Shown: one piece after another, positions 1 to 8,050 of the stretch
Position numbering within the stretch: position 1 is the first letter of the stretch
Layout: the number at the start of each line of letters is the position of its first letter
Source of the DNA: Apopatocola sp963618015
Lineage (GTDB): Bacteria > Bacillota > Clostridia > Oscillospirales > Oscillospiraceae
Assembly: GCA_963618015.1 (NCBI GenBank)
Contig: CAVEQS010000007.1
Location: 8,832 to 72,831 of the forward strand
DNA: 64,000 nucleotides
Direction: 5' to 3'
Made by a program: the position numbers and the translations under genes
Notes under the pieces: model-generated
Database searches by the model: none
What the model saw: only the letters and a program-made list of their open reading frames with translations
What the model was told of the DNA's origin: nothing

Positions 1-2
1 AA

Positions 3-1118
3 GTGAAGGCGACCGTACCGGTCGGAACGAAGGACGATCTGTCTCTGGCGTATACGCCCGGCGTGGCGCAGCCGTGCCTGGAGATCCAGAAGGATATCGA
101 GAAAAGCTACGAGCTGACGCGCCGGTGGAATCTCTGCGCCGTCATCACGGACGGCAGCGCGGTTCTCGGGCTCGGCGATATCGGCCCCGAGGCCGGCATG
201 CCCGTTATGGAGGGCAAGTGCGTCCTCTTCAAGGCCTTTGGCGATGTGGATGCGTTCCCGCTCTGCGTCAAGACGAAGGACGTGGACGAGTTTGTACAGA
301 CGGTGTACAATATCTCCGGCTCGTTCGGCGGCATCAATCTCGAGGATATCGCCGCGCCCCGCTGCTTTGAGATCGAGCGCAAGCTCAAGGAAAAGTGCGA
401 CATCCCTATCTTCCACGACGATCAGCACGGCACCGCGGTCATCACGCTCGCGGGTCTTACGAACGCGCTGAAGGTGGTAGGGAAGAAGAAGGAGGACGTG
501 CGTGTCGTCGTAAACGGCGCAGGCGCTGCGGCGACGGCCATCACGAAGCTGCTGCTCTCCGCCGGATTTCAGGACGTGACGATCTGCGACCGCAAGGGCG
601 CGATCTACGAAGGGCGCGAAGGGCTCAACTGGATCAAGGAAGAGATGTCCCACGTGACCGACCCGCGCCATCTCCACGGCAAGCTCGCGGAAGTGCTCGC
701 CGGCGCGGACGTGTTCATCGGCGTATCCGCCCCGCACATGCTCACGGGCGAGATGGTGAAAACGATGAACCGCGACCCAATCATCTTCGCCTGCGCGAAC
801 CCGACGCCGGAGATCTTCCCGGAAGAGGCCAAAGCGGCCGGCGCGGCGGTCGTCTCCACGGGCCGGAGCGATTACCCGAACCAGATCAACAACGTACTGG
901 CGTTCCCCGGCATTTTCCGCGGCGCCTTCGATGTGCGCGCGAGCGACATCAATGAGGAGATGAAAATGGCGGCGGCGCACGCACTCGCCGGGCTCATTTC
1001 CGATGACGAGTTCTCCGCGGACTATATCATCCCGCAGGCATTCGACAAGCGCGTCGGCCCGGCGGTCGCAAAAGCGGTAGCCGAAGCGGCAAGAAAAACC
1101 GGCGTAGCGAGAATTTGA
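3..1118 (+). CDS. NAD(P)-dependent malic enzyme, 5' end cut by window edge
   Basis: Oxidative decarboxylation of malate to pyruvate in the cytoplasm. The readable 371 residues open with VPVGTKDDLSLAYTPGVAQP, the conserved start region of short bacterial malic enzymes. Family members carry roughly 20 residues before this point, so the GTG at position 3 is probably internal and the true start lies outside the window. Seen in the sequence: the catalytic and metal region around FHDDQHGTAVIT, then a nucleotide-binding fold beginning VVVNGAGAAATAI, and the C-terminal NPTPEIFPEEA segment. Length fits the short (about 390 aa) form. It precedes an organic acid uptake cluster on the same strand, and supplying pyruvate or NAD(P)H from the imported acid is a plausible but inferred role. 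Confidence 0.93.
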   Translation: MKATVPVGTKDDLSLAYTPGVAQPCLEIQKDIEKSYELTRRWNLCAVITDGSAVLGLGDIGPEAGMPVMEGKCVLFKAFGDVDAFPLCVKTKDVDEFVQTVYNISGSFGGINLEDIAAPRCFEIERKLKEKCDIPIFHDDQHGTAVITLAGLTNALKVVGKKKEDVRVVVNGAGAAATAITKLLLSAGFQDVTICDRKGAIYEGREGLNWIKEEMSHVTDPRHLHGKLAEVLAGADVFIGVSAPHMLTGEMVKTMNRDPIIFACANPTPEIFPEEAKAAGAAVVSTGRSDYPNQINNVLAFPGIFRGAFDVRASDINEEMKMAAAHALAGLISDDEFSADYIIPQAFDKRVGPAVAKAVAEAARKTGVARI

Positions 1119-1173
1119 ACACACTGTCGTTTTAGACAAGAAAAACGTTTCCAAAAATGATATAATGTGGAAA

Positions 1174-1226
1174 TTGCGCGGCAGAGGCATCCTTTTGATC
1201 GAAAGAGGTTGTATTCTGCCGCGCAA
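1174..1226 (+). other. 12-bp perfect inverted repeat with 29-base loop
   Basis: Arms TTGCGCGGCAGA (1174-1185) and TCTGCCGCGCAA (1215-1226) pair perfectly. A TATAAT hexamer lies at 1161-1166, so a transcript starting there would begin almost at the stem, making this a 5'-terminal hairpin of the GntR mRNA. I found no good -35 box at the right distance. No T-run follows, so it is not a classical terminator of the malic enzyme gene. Confidence 0.5.
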
Positions 1227-1287
1227 AATGCTATCCTAATAGTGGTAAGAGTAGTATATTACATACAACACGACGACAGGGGACACT

Positions 1288-1938
1288 ATGGTCATTAAAA
1301 AATCGGCTTCTTTGAAAGAACAGGCATATAAAGCGATCCTTGACGCGATCGTCACCAAGCAGGTGCAGCGCGGCCAGATCTATTCCGAGCAGTGGTTTGC
1401 CGATTCGTTCCAGATCTCCCGCACGCCCGTGCGCGAGGCGCTGCTCCAGCTGCGCACCGAGGGACTGATCGAAGTCCGCCCGAACCGCGGCGTCGTCGTC
1501 CGCAATCTCACGGAGGAGGACGCGCGCAATCTCATGCAGATGCGAAGCGCTATCGAGAGCTACTGTGCCGCCTATATGGCCGAGCATTTCCGCGAGCCGG
1601 AGGCGAAAGCATCCATCGAACGCATCCGAGCATCGCTGGAACGCTGCCACGAAAACTTCAATCAGACGGACGAAATGTTTATCCACGAGGAGATCATCCG
1701 ATTCTCCCACAATCCGCTTTTCATCCAGCAGTTCGACAATCTGCGCACAAAGATCGAAGTTTTCTGGTGGGATGTTATTCAAACTAACAATCGCCGCGAG
1801 GATGTTTACCGCGAACACAAGTATATTATCGACAGCATCGCCGTCGGCGACCCCTATGAGGCACGCCGCGCGAGCATGACGCACAGCCGCGTCACGCTCG
1901 AAAAGATCCACGAGGGCTGCTTCCCGAAGAAGGATTGA
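1288..1938 (+). CDS. GntR family transcriptional regulator, FCD (FadR-type) domain
   Basis: Predicted ligand-responsive repressor or activator of the downstream hydroxyacid/TRAP genes. Residues 1-75 form the winged helix-turn-helix, with the GntR hallmark SRTPVREALLQLRTEGLIEVRPNRGVVV (residues about 42-69; first and last parts diagnostic). Residues 80-216 are the all-helical FCD ligand domain, with HEE and the late EHKYII and THSR histidines that usually bind a metal and a carboxylate ligand. The ATG at 1288 follows a GACAGGGGA ribosome site. Placed first in a same-strand cluster with a dehydrogenase, a lyase-like enzyme and a TRAP transporter, it is the likely local regulator. The effector is unknown; FCD proteins commonly sense organic acids. 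Confidence 0.9.
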   Translation: MVIKKSASLKEQAYKAILDAIVTKQVQRGQIYSEQWFADSFQISRTPVREALLQLRTEGLIEVRPNRGVVVRNLTEEDARNLMQMRSAIESYCAAYMAEHFREPEAKASIERIRASLERCHENFNQTDEMFIHEEIIRFSHNPLFIQQFDNLRTKIEVFWWDVIQTNNRREDVYREHKYIIDSIAVGDPYEARRASMTHSRVTLEKIHEGCFPKKD

Positions 1939-2010
1939 GCGGCACATGATTTCGGATCCCCGCCGTCTGGGACGGTGAACATAAATGTCATTTTGAAAGG
2001 ACGGATACCT

Positions 2011-2988
2011 ATGGGAAAGTTTAAGGTAGTCTACACCGACAACATCTATAAGGACAATGAGATCGAGTACCGCCGCTTTGAGGAAGCGGGCTACGACTTC
2101 TCCGTCGCCAGCTCCCACGACAAGGAAACGCTGAAGAAGGAATGCGCTGATGCCGACGCCGTCATGCTCTCCTTCATCGAAATGGACGAGGAGCTCATCA
2201 ACTCCCTCCAGAAGTGCAAGGTCATCGTCCGCTGCGGCATGGGCTTCAACAACGTTGACATTCCCGCCGCTACGAAGCGGGGAATCATGGTCGCTAACGT
2301 ACAAAAGTACTGCTTAGATGAGGTTTCCGATCACGCTGTCGCTTTGATGTTGACTTTGCTGCGGAAGACCGCATATTTGAGCCGCCTTCTGCGCGAAGGC
2401 ATCTGGGATCCCGCCAAGGCGAGACCGATCCCGCGTCTGAAGGATCTGACGCTGTGCCTGTACGGTCTCGGCGGCATTTCCAGCCGCTTTGCAAACAAAG
2501 CAAAGGCGTTCGGCATGCACATCGCCGCGTACGATCCGTTCCTCCCGGCGGAGTATTTCGAGCAGATGGGCGTGGAGCGCATCACCGAAGAGGACGAGCT
2601 CTTCCGCCGCGCCGACGTGCTGAGCGTGCACCTGCCGCTCAACAAGTCCACCGCGAAGATCATCAATGCCGAGAAGCTCGCGCTCATGAAGCCCACCGCG
2701 CTCTTCCTGAATCTGGCCCGCGGCGGTCTCGTGGACGAGGAAGCACTCATCAAGGCCCTGCAGGAAGGCAAGCTCGGCGGCGCCGGTCTGGACGTTCTCG
2801 CCGACGAGTTCCCCAGCATGGATAACCCGCTCTTCCAGATGGACAACGTCATCGTCTCCCCGCACATCGCCTACTACTCCGAGGGCTCCGACGTCGATCT
2901 GCGCAACTACGCGATCAACCAGGTCATCGGCGCTCTGGAAAACGGCGCGCCGGAGTTCTTCCTCAACAAGAAGGAGTTCGGCCGCTGA
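2011..2988 (+). CDS. D-isomer-specific 2-hydroxyacid dehydrogenase (CtBP-like)
   Basis: NAD(H)-linked interconversion of a 2-oxo acid and a D-2-hydroxy acid. Start chosen at ATG 2011 because GAAAGGACGG lies just upstream; an in-frame GTG at 1975 would add 12 residues without a better ribosome site. The family is clear from RCGMGFNNVDI, the Rossmann glycine motif GLGGIS, the catalytic Arg in LNLARGGLVDEEAL, the acidic DVLADEFP segment and the catalytic His in VSPHIAYYSEGS. The 325-residue length matches the catalytic core without the ACT domain of SerA, so serine biosynthesis is unlikely. Its neighbours suggest it works on the acid imported by the TRAP system. The substrate cannot be read from sequence. 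Confidence 0.9.
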   Translation: MGKFKVVYTDNIYKDNEIEYRRFEEAGYDFSVASSHDKETLKKECADADAVMLSFIEMDEELINSLQKCKVIVRCGMGFNNVDIPAATKRGIMVANVQKYCLDEVSDHAVALMLTLLRKTAYLSRLLREGIWDPAKARPIPRLKDLTLCLYGLGGISSRFANKAKAFGMHIAAYDPFLPAEYFEQMGVERITEEDELFRRADVLSVHLPLNKSTAKIINAEKLALMKPTALFLNLARGGLVDEEALIKALQEGKLGGAGLDVLADEFPSMDNPLFQMDNVIVSPHIAYYSEGSDVDLRNYAINQVIGALENGAPEFFLNKKEFGR

Positions 2989-3052
2989 GGCACTGCCTAA
3001 CCGAAAAGATACGAATAATACCCAATTACATAACAGACGGAGGTTAAACGAC

Positions 3053-4285
3053 ATGAGCAACACTCCCTGGAAAACAAACGATTGGTACACCAGCCCGTGG
3101 AACTTTGCGGAAGAGGCCACCAAGGACTTCAACTTCCCCAAGAAGATCAAGTTCCATGACGTAACGCTGCGCGACGGCGAGCAGCAGGCCGGCCTGATCT
3201 TCAACAAGGAACAGAAGATCGCTCTGGCGGACAAGATGGCCGAGCTCGGCATGCATCGCATCGAAGCCGGTATGCCGGCAGTCTCCCAGCAGGATCGCGA
3301 AGCGATCGTGGAGATCGCCAAGCGCTATCAGGGGCCGAACGACCCCGAGATCTTTGCTTTCGCCCGCTGCATGCGCGCTGACGTCCTCCGCGCGGTGGAC
3401 TGCGGCGTGAAGGGCATCATCGTGGAGATCCCCTCCAGCGACCACATGCTCAAGTACGCCTACAAGTGGGATGCCCAGAAGGCGATCGACCTCGCCATCG
3501 ACGCGACGCTCTGCGCCAAGGAGAACGGCCTTTACACCGTGTTCTTCTGCATCGACGGCAGCCGTACCGATCTGGATGACTTCACCAAGATGATCACGAG
3601 CGTTGCCCGCAACGGCCACATGGACGCGCTGGCGCTCGTCGACACCATGGGCGGCCTCGCTCCTCATGCGTGCAGCTACATGGTCCGTAAGATCAAGTCC
3701 GTCATCGATAAGCCGCTCGAGGTCCACTTCCATGATGACTACGGCCTGGGCGCCGCGAACACCATCATGGCTCTCTCCGCCGGCGCGGAAGTGGCGCACA
3801 CCTCCATCACAGGCATCGGCGAGCGCGCCGGCAACACCCCGTATGAGGACGTGGCTCTCGCCCTGCTGACGATGTACGGCATCGACACCGGCCTCAAGTA
3901 CGAGAAGATCAACGAGCTGAGCGAGCTCATGCGCAAGTTCTCCGGCCACACGATCCCGTCCAACCGCGGCATCGTCGGCCCGACGCTTGCAAACATCGAG
4001 TCCGGCATCGTGGCGGACTGGTATGTAAACGCGAAGGACGAGCATCCGCTGGAGCTCTCCCCGTACCGCTACGGTCTCGTCGGCCACAAGGACGCTGAAG
4101 TCGTCATCGGCAAGATGAGCGGCATCCCCACCGTCAACATTTATCTCGACCAGCTCGGCATGAGCTGCGACAGCAAAGAGCAGAAGATGGAGATCGTCAT
4201 GAAGATCAAGGAGAAATCCTTCGAGGTCGGCCGTCTGCTCACGCTGGGCGAATTTGAGGAGATCGCCCACAGCGTTCTCGGCTGA
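3053..4285 (+). CDS. DRE-TIM metallolyase superfamily enzyme (HMG-CoA lyase / isopropylmalate synthase-like)
   Basis: A 410-residue pyruvate-carboxyltransferase fold enzyme that makes or breaks a C-C bond using a divalent metal. The metal and acid motif is FHDVTLRDGEQQAG (residues about 35-48), the metal ligands HFHDDYG sit near residue 226, and GIGERAGNTPYED follows. It has no C-terminal LeuA regulatory domain, so it is not a standard isopropylmalate synthase. Homocitrate, citramalate or HMG-type lyase chemistry are all possible. AGGAGG-like GACGGAGG precedes the ATG. It lies 64 bases after the hydroxyacid dehydrogenase and just before the TRAP genes, so a catabolic lyase or aldol role is more likely than leucine synthesis; this is inference. 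Confidence 0.85.
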   Translation: MSNTPWKTNDWYTSPWNFAEEATKDFNFPKKIKFHDVTLRDGEQQAGLIFNKEQKIALADKMAELGMHRIEAGMPAVSQQDREAIVEIAKRYQGPNDPEIFAFARCMRADVLRAVDCGVKGIIVEIPSSDHMLKYAYKWDAQKAIDLAIDATLCAKENGLYTVFFCIDGSRTDLDDFTKMITSVARNGHMDALALVDTMGGLAPHACSYMVRKIKSVIDKPLEVHFHDDYGLGAANTIMALSAGAEVAHTSITGIGERAGNTPYEDVALALLTMYGIDTGLKYEKINELSELMRKFSGHTIPSNRGIVGPTLANIESGIVADWYVNAKDEHPLELSPYRYGLVGHKDAEVVIGKMSGIPTVNIYLDQLGMSCDSKEQKMEIVMKIKEKSFEVGRLLTLGEFEEIAHSVLG

Positions 4286-4346
4286 ACGCAGGAAACAGGT
4301 GAAAAGGCAGTATAAAAGCTGCTTTTAAATTAAGAGGAGGATTAGC

Positions 4347-5423
4347 ATGAAAAAATTCGTTGCCCTGCTTCTGGCGCTGACCATGGTGTTTGCCCTGGCC
4401 GCCTGCGGAGCGAACAGCACCCCCGCCACCCAGCCCGACACGAAGACCGAGACCCCCGCGGAAAACAACGGCACCGCTACCACTCCGGAGTACACCATCA
4501 AGTTTGCTACCGGCTCCACTGCCGACCTGGAGAACCCCCAGAACGTCGGTACCTACAAGTTCAAAGAGCTCGTGGAAGAGCGCTCCAACGGCCGCATCGC
4601 GGTTGAGTGCTACATCAACTCCACCCTCGGCGACGTGACCACGATCGTCGAGCAGGTGCAGATGGGCGCCATCGAGATGTGCGACGTTGAGAACGGCACC
4701 ATGGCGAACTTCGTGCAGGAGTGCGCTCTGTGGAACCTGCCCTACCTGTTCACCTCTCTCGAAGAGGTCCACAAGATCCAGGAGAGCGACATCGGCCAGG
4801 CCATCCAGGCAAAGTTCCCCGAAATCGGCATCAAGCACCTTGCCTTCAACGACGGCGGCTTCCGTTACTTCACGAACAACGCCCACGAGATCGCCTCTGC
4901 GGCCGACTTCAAGGGCCTGAAGTTCCGCGTCATGAACGACCCCCTGTATGTCTCCATGATGGAAGCCCTGGGCGCTTCCGCCACCATCATTGCCTTTGCC
5001 GAGCTCTACACCGCTCTGCAGCAGGGCACCGTTGACGGCCAGGAGAACCCCCTCGACCTCATCTACGCGCAGAACTACTTCGAAGTTCAGAAGTACCTGT
5101 CCCTCTCTGAGCACCTGTACTACCCCCGTCAGTACATGGCGAACCTCACCTGGTTTGAGAGCCTGTCCCAGGAGGATCAGGATCTCATCGCTCAGGCTGC
5201 CATCGACGCCTGCGCCTATCAGAACGAGTACTTCGTCACCTACACCGAGGGCATGCTCGATGCTCTGAAGGAAAAGGGCATGACCGTTACCGAGTTCGAC
5301 AAGGCGAGCGCTGCCGAAGCCTGCAAGGGCGTCTGGTCGCAGGCCTATGAGAAGATCGGCGGCGGCGACGCTGCCAAGGGCGAGGAGATCGTCAACCGCA
5401 TCACCGGCGGCGAATTCCGCTGA
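4347..5423 (+). CDS. dctP: TRAP transporter solute-binding lipoprotein, DctP family
   Basis: Extracytoplasmic receptor that delivers a carboxylate solute to the DctQM permease. The signal peptide ends LALAAC-type (MFALAAC, Cys20), giving a lipoprotein anchored outside the cytoplasmic membrane. The DctP core is visible as GLKFRVMNDPLYVSMMEALG, with the conserved carboxylate-binding Arg, followed by FAELYTALQQGTVDGQENP. Length 358 aa is usual. AAGAGGAGG lies before the ATG. An acidic, Pro/Thr-rich linker (residues 21-50) joins the lipid anchor to the binding domain. The operon with DctQ, DctM, a hydroxyacid dehydrogenase and a DRE-TIM enzyme suggests a hydroxy or keto acid ligand. Confidence 0.95.
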   Translation: MKKFVALLLALTMVFALAACGANSTPATQPDTKTETPAENNGTATTPEYTIKFATGSTADLENPQNVGTYKFKELVEERSNGRIAVECYINSTLGDVTTIVEQVQMGAIEMCDVENGTMANFVQECALWNLPYLFTSLEEVHKIQESDIGQAIQAKFPEIGIKHLAFNDGGFRYFTNNAHEIASAADFKGLKFRVMNDPLYVSMMEALGASATIIAFAELYTALQQGTVDGQENPLDLIYAQNYFEVQKYLSLSEHLYYPRQYMANLTWFESLSQEDQDLIAQAAIDACAYQNEYFVTYTEGMLDALKEKGMTVTEFDKASAAEACKGVWSQAYEKIGGGDAAKGEEIVNRITGGEFR

Positions 5424-5454
5424 TTTTCCCCCCGCATCATTAACCAACCCGACC

Positions 5455-5488
5455 GTATCCGCAGCCGGGTACCCCCGGCTGCGGATAC
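5455..5488 (+). other. Strong intercistronic hairpin between dctP and dctQ
   Basis: A 15-bp perfect stem (GTATCCGCAGCCGGG at 5455-5469, its complement at 5474-5488) with a TACC loop sits in the 92-base gap after dctP. No T-run follows, so it is not a simple terminator. Such hairpins often protect the 3' end of an upstream message, which would keep the binding protein more abundant than the permease. Confidence 0.7.
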
Positions 5489-5515
5489 CCCCGTAAACAG
5501 GATGGAGTGTAGAGA

Positions 5516-6007
5516 GTGAAAAAAATTCTGAACGTAATTGACGATATCGTCAAATACTTTCTTGTCCTGCTGGTTGCGGCCATTTCGATCCTCGGTATGT
5601 ATCAGGTCGTCGGCCGTCTGTTCGGACATGTTCCCGCGTGGGTCGAAGAATTGATCCGCTTCCTCTTCGTATGGGCCAGCTGCGTCGGCGCTGCTGTCGG
5701 CGTCAAGGATCACATCCACATCGGCATCGATGTCCTTGTGAATCTGCTGCCGCAGATCGGCCAGCGCATCATCGCCATCGTCGTGCAGGTGATCCTCTGC
5801 GGCTTTGACGTGTTCCTTATCAAGTTCGGCATCAATCTGGTCAACCAGACCATGAAGCAGCCCTCCGCAGGTCTCCAGATCCCGATGGGCTATGTATATT
5901 GGGCGATCCCCGTTCTCGGCGGGCTCGGCATCTTCTACAGCATCCGTGAGATCGTCCGCCTCGCCAAGGGCGAAGCCAAAGGAGAGGGGGAGCTTCCCAT
6001 TGCTTAA
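5516..6007 (+). CDS. dctQ: TRAP transporter small permease, DctQ family
   Basis: Small four-helix membrane subunit of the TRAP permease. The 163-residue protein begins MKKILNVIDDIVKYFLVLLVAA and shows four hydrophobic segments, at about residues 12-34, 48-68, 85-108 and 125-145. The hallmark WVEELIRFLFVWASCVGAA lies in the second helix region, typical of DctQ. The GTG start at 5516 follows GGATGGAG. The gene ends 8 bases inside dctM, so the two are translationally coupled. Confidence 0.93.
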   Translation: MKKILNVIDDIVKYFLVLLVAAISILGMYQVVGRLFGHVPAWVEELIRFLFVWASCVGAAVGVKDHIHIGIDVLVNLLPQIGQRIIAIVVQVILCGFDVFLIKFGINLVNQTMKQPSAGLQIPMGYVYWAIPVLGGLGIFYSIREIVRLAKGEAKGEGELPIA

Positions 6008-7277
6008 GTATCTGTTTATTTCTCTTCTGATCTGCCTGGTCATCAACCTGCCGATCGGCTATGCGCTGGGCGTCTCGTCCGCCATCGCCGTTGTTCTCGG
6101 CAGCGCCACGCCGGGCGTCGTCGTGGCGCAGCGTATCTTCGCGAGCATGAACTCGTTCCCGCTGCTCGCCATCCCGTACTTCATGGTCGCCGGTGCGGTC
6201 ATGGAGCTCGGCGGCGTTTCCAAGCGCATCATCAATCTGGCCAGCGCCTTTGTCGGCCACCGCAAGGGCGGCGTCGCCAATGCCGCCATCATCTCCTGCG
6301 CCATCTTCGCGGCGATCTCCGGCTCCACGCCCGCCACGGCGGCCGCCATCGGCTCGATCTGCGTTCCCGAAATGGTCAAGAGAAAATACCCCGCCGACTA
6401 TTCCTCCGCCGTCGTCGCCTCGTCTGCGTGCCTTGGCGTTATCATCCCGCCGAGCATCACGATGGTCATCTTCGCCTCGACGACCGGCACGTCCATCGGC
6501 CGCGTGCTGATCGGCGGCATCATCCCCGGCATCATCCTCGCGATCATGCTCTGCATCACCAACACGATCTTCTGCCGCAAGGCGGGCTATGAGACCGAGC
6601 CGAAGCAGACCGGTAAGGAAGTCTGGAAAGCGTTTGTGGACGCGATCTGGGCGCTCCTGATGCCCGTCATCATTCTCGGCGGCATCATGACCGGCATCTG
6701 CACGCCGACCGAGTCGGCGGCCGTCGCCATCTTCTATGGCCTGATCGTCGGCTTCTTCGTGTATAAAGAGCTGCGCGTGAAGGATCTTATCCCTCTGTTC
6801 TACAAAGCGGCGCTCAACTCCGCCATGATCATGCTGCTCATCGGCTGCTCCGGCCCCTTCGGCTGGATCATGACGACGAACAAGGTTCCCCAGATCGTCG
6901 CCAACGCCATCATGGGCTTCTCCAGCAACTACTACGTGGTCTATGCGCTGGCGCTCATCCTGTTCCTCATCCTCGGCACGTTCATGGAAACGGCGTCCAT
7001 CATCATGCTCACCGTTCCCATCCTTTACCCGATCATGACGATGGTCGGCGCGGACATGGTGCACTTTGGCGTCGTCGGCGTTATCGCCCTGGCCATCGGC
7101 ATGGCGACCCCGCCGGTCGGCATCTCCCTGTTCGCCACCTGCCCGATCGGAAAGGTCACCATGGGACAGATATCCTCCAAGATCTGGCCGTTCCTGCTCG
7201 TTATGATTTTGGGCCTGTTCCTCTTCATGTTTGTTCCGGAGCTCGTTACCTGGCTGCCGGATGTCATGATGGGCTAA
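6000..7277 (+). CDS. dctM: TRAP transporter large permease, DctM family
   Basis: Large ion-coupled permease subunit of the TRAP transporter, with about 12 membrane segments in 425 residues. I chose the TTG at 6000 (MLKYLFISLLICLVINLPIG) because GGAGAGGGGGAG lies 8-18 bases upstream and the resulting N-terminus matches DctM proteins. Longer in-frame starts would add about 36 hydrophilic Ser/Arg-rich residues that are simply dctQ read in another frame. Family features include LGSATPGVVVAQRIF, the ISGSTPATAAAIGSI segment and ICTPTESAAVAIFYGLIVG. It overlaps the end of dctQ by 8 bases and is followed by a strong terminator, closing the operon. Confidence 0.93.
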   Translation: MLKYLFISLLICLVINLPIGYALGVSSAIAVVLGSATPGVVVAQRIFASMNSFPLLAIPYFMVAGAVMELGGVSKRIINLASAFVGHRKGGVANAAIISCAIFAAISGSTPATAAAIGSICVPEMVKRKYPADYSSAVVASSACLGVIIPPSITMVIFASTTGTSIGRVLIGGIIPGIILAIMLCITNTIFCRKAGYETEPKQTGKEVWKAFVDAIWALLMPVIILGGIMTGICTPTESAAVAIFYGLIVGFFVYKELRVKDLIPLFYKAALNSAMIMLLIGCSGPFGWIMTTNKVPQIVANAIMGFSSNYYVVYALALILFLILGTFMETASIIMLTVPILYPIMTMVGADMVHFGVVGVIALAIGMATPPVGISLFATCPIGKVTMGQISSKIWPFLLVMILGLFLFMFVPELVTWLPDVMMG

Positions 7278-7290
7278 GCCAATTCTACAT

Positions 7291-7328
7291 GCAAAAACCT
7301 CTCCGATGCAGATCGGAGAGGTTTTTGC
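7291..7328 (+). terminator. Rho-independent terminator after dctM
   Basis: A 17-bp perfect stem (7291-7307 with 7312-7328), loop GCAG, with a GGTTTTTGC downstream arm supplying the T-run. It ends the TRAP operon. Confidence 0.9.
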
Positions 7329-7329
7329 A

Positions 7330-7358
7330 TTGACGCGGTATTTTCAGGGTGATATGGT
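7330..7358 (+). promoter_or_regulatory. Candidate sigma-A promoter for the 7387 gene
   Basis: TTGACG (7330-7335), 17-base spacer, TATGGT (7353-7358). It lies just past the dctM terminator and 29 bases before the next start codon. The -10 box is imperfect. Confidence 0.5.
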
Positions 7359-7386
7359 ATAGGTACTAAGAGAAGGAGCCGGTGAA

Positions 7387-7962
7387 ATGGAAAGAAAGCG
7401 TACCATCGAGGATGCCCGATACTATGTCTCCCCGTCGCCGTGGGAGGACGTAAGGAGATTGCTGCTTCTCGTTGTGCTGACGGTTGTTACCGTGCTCATG
7501 GCCATCGCGTTAGACAAATGGATCAGCTATATTCTTGCCGCGGGCGTTGAGCTGCTGTGGGTTTTTCTTGTTTCCCGGTGGAAGGACAACGAGAGAAGGG
7601 GCGATGACGAGAATACGCAGGTCCTGTACGGCCCGGAAGGGGAAGAACTGCTGGATGATTTCGTCACGGGTGAGCTGTACTACGATAATAAGCTTATTCT
7701 TGGTCAGAAGTTCCTCTTCGGCTATCACATCGGGCCGATCATCAAATACAGCGATATTCGGGCCGCTTATCTGCAAATTTATAAAAAGGGATTTTTTGAA
7801 ACAAAGCGGTATCTGGTGTGCGAGGTAAAACAGGCGGACGGATCTTATGAGGACGTTAAAATCGCGCGTCCGGAGAGAGGAAAGCATGATTCGGAGTCCG
7901 AAAGGGTAGCCGGGGTTCTGTGCGAGAGAAATCCGGCGATTCAGCTCCAAAAGACACGCTGA
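7387..7962 (+). CDS. Small membrane protein with two N-terminal helices, unknown function
   Basis: I do not recognise this 191-residue protein. Residues 1-24 are charged. Residues 25-43 (LLLLVVLTVVTVLMAIALD) and 47-63 (ISYILAAGVELLWVFLV) are hydrophobic and likely form a membrane hairpin. The remaining about 125 residues are a soluble, probably cytoplasmic domain of mixed strand/helix character with a central segment KLILGQKFLFGYHIGPIIKY, reminiscent of small PH-like (bPH) membrane proteins, although this is only a resemblance. GAAGGAGCC precedes the ATG. It appears to be a single-gene unit with its own promoter and terminator. Confidence 0.75.
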   Translation: MERKRTIEDARYYVSPSPWEDVRRLLLLVVLTVVTVLMAIALDKWISYILAAGVELLWVFLVSRWKDNERRGDDENTQVLYGPEGEELLDDFVTGELYYDNKLILGQKFLFGYHIGPIIKYSDIRAAYLQIYKKGFFETKRYLVCEVKQADGSYEDVKIARPERGKHDSESERVAGVLCERNPAIQLQKTR

Positions 7963-7991
7963 CCGGAAGCAAGTGATCCTTTATATATGAG

Positions 7992-8028
7992 AAAAGGAGC
8001 TTTCCGAGTTTCTCGGAAAGCTCCTTTT
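7992..8028. terminator. Bidirectional terminator between convergent genes
   Basis: A 17-bp perfect stem (7992-8008 with 8012-8028), TTT loop, flanked by AAAA on one side and TTTT on the other, so it can stop transcription from both the 7387 gene and the leftward DUF3048 gene. Confidence 0.9.
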
Positions 8029-8050
8029 GTGTCATAGCAGAACGGAAGTA

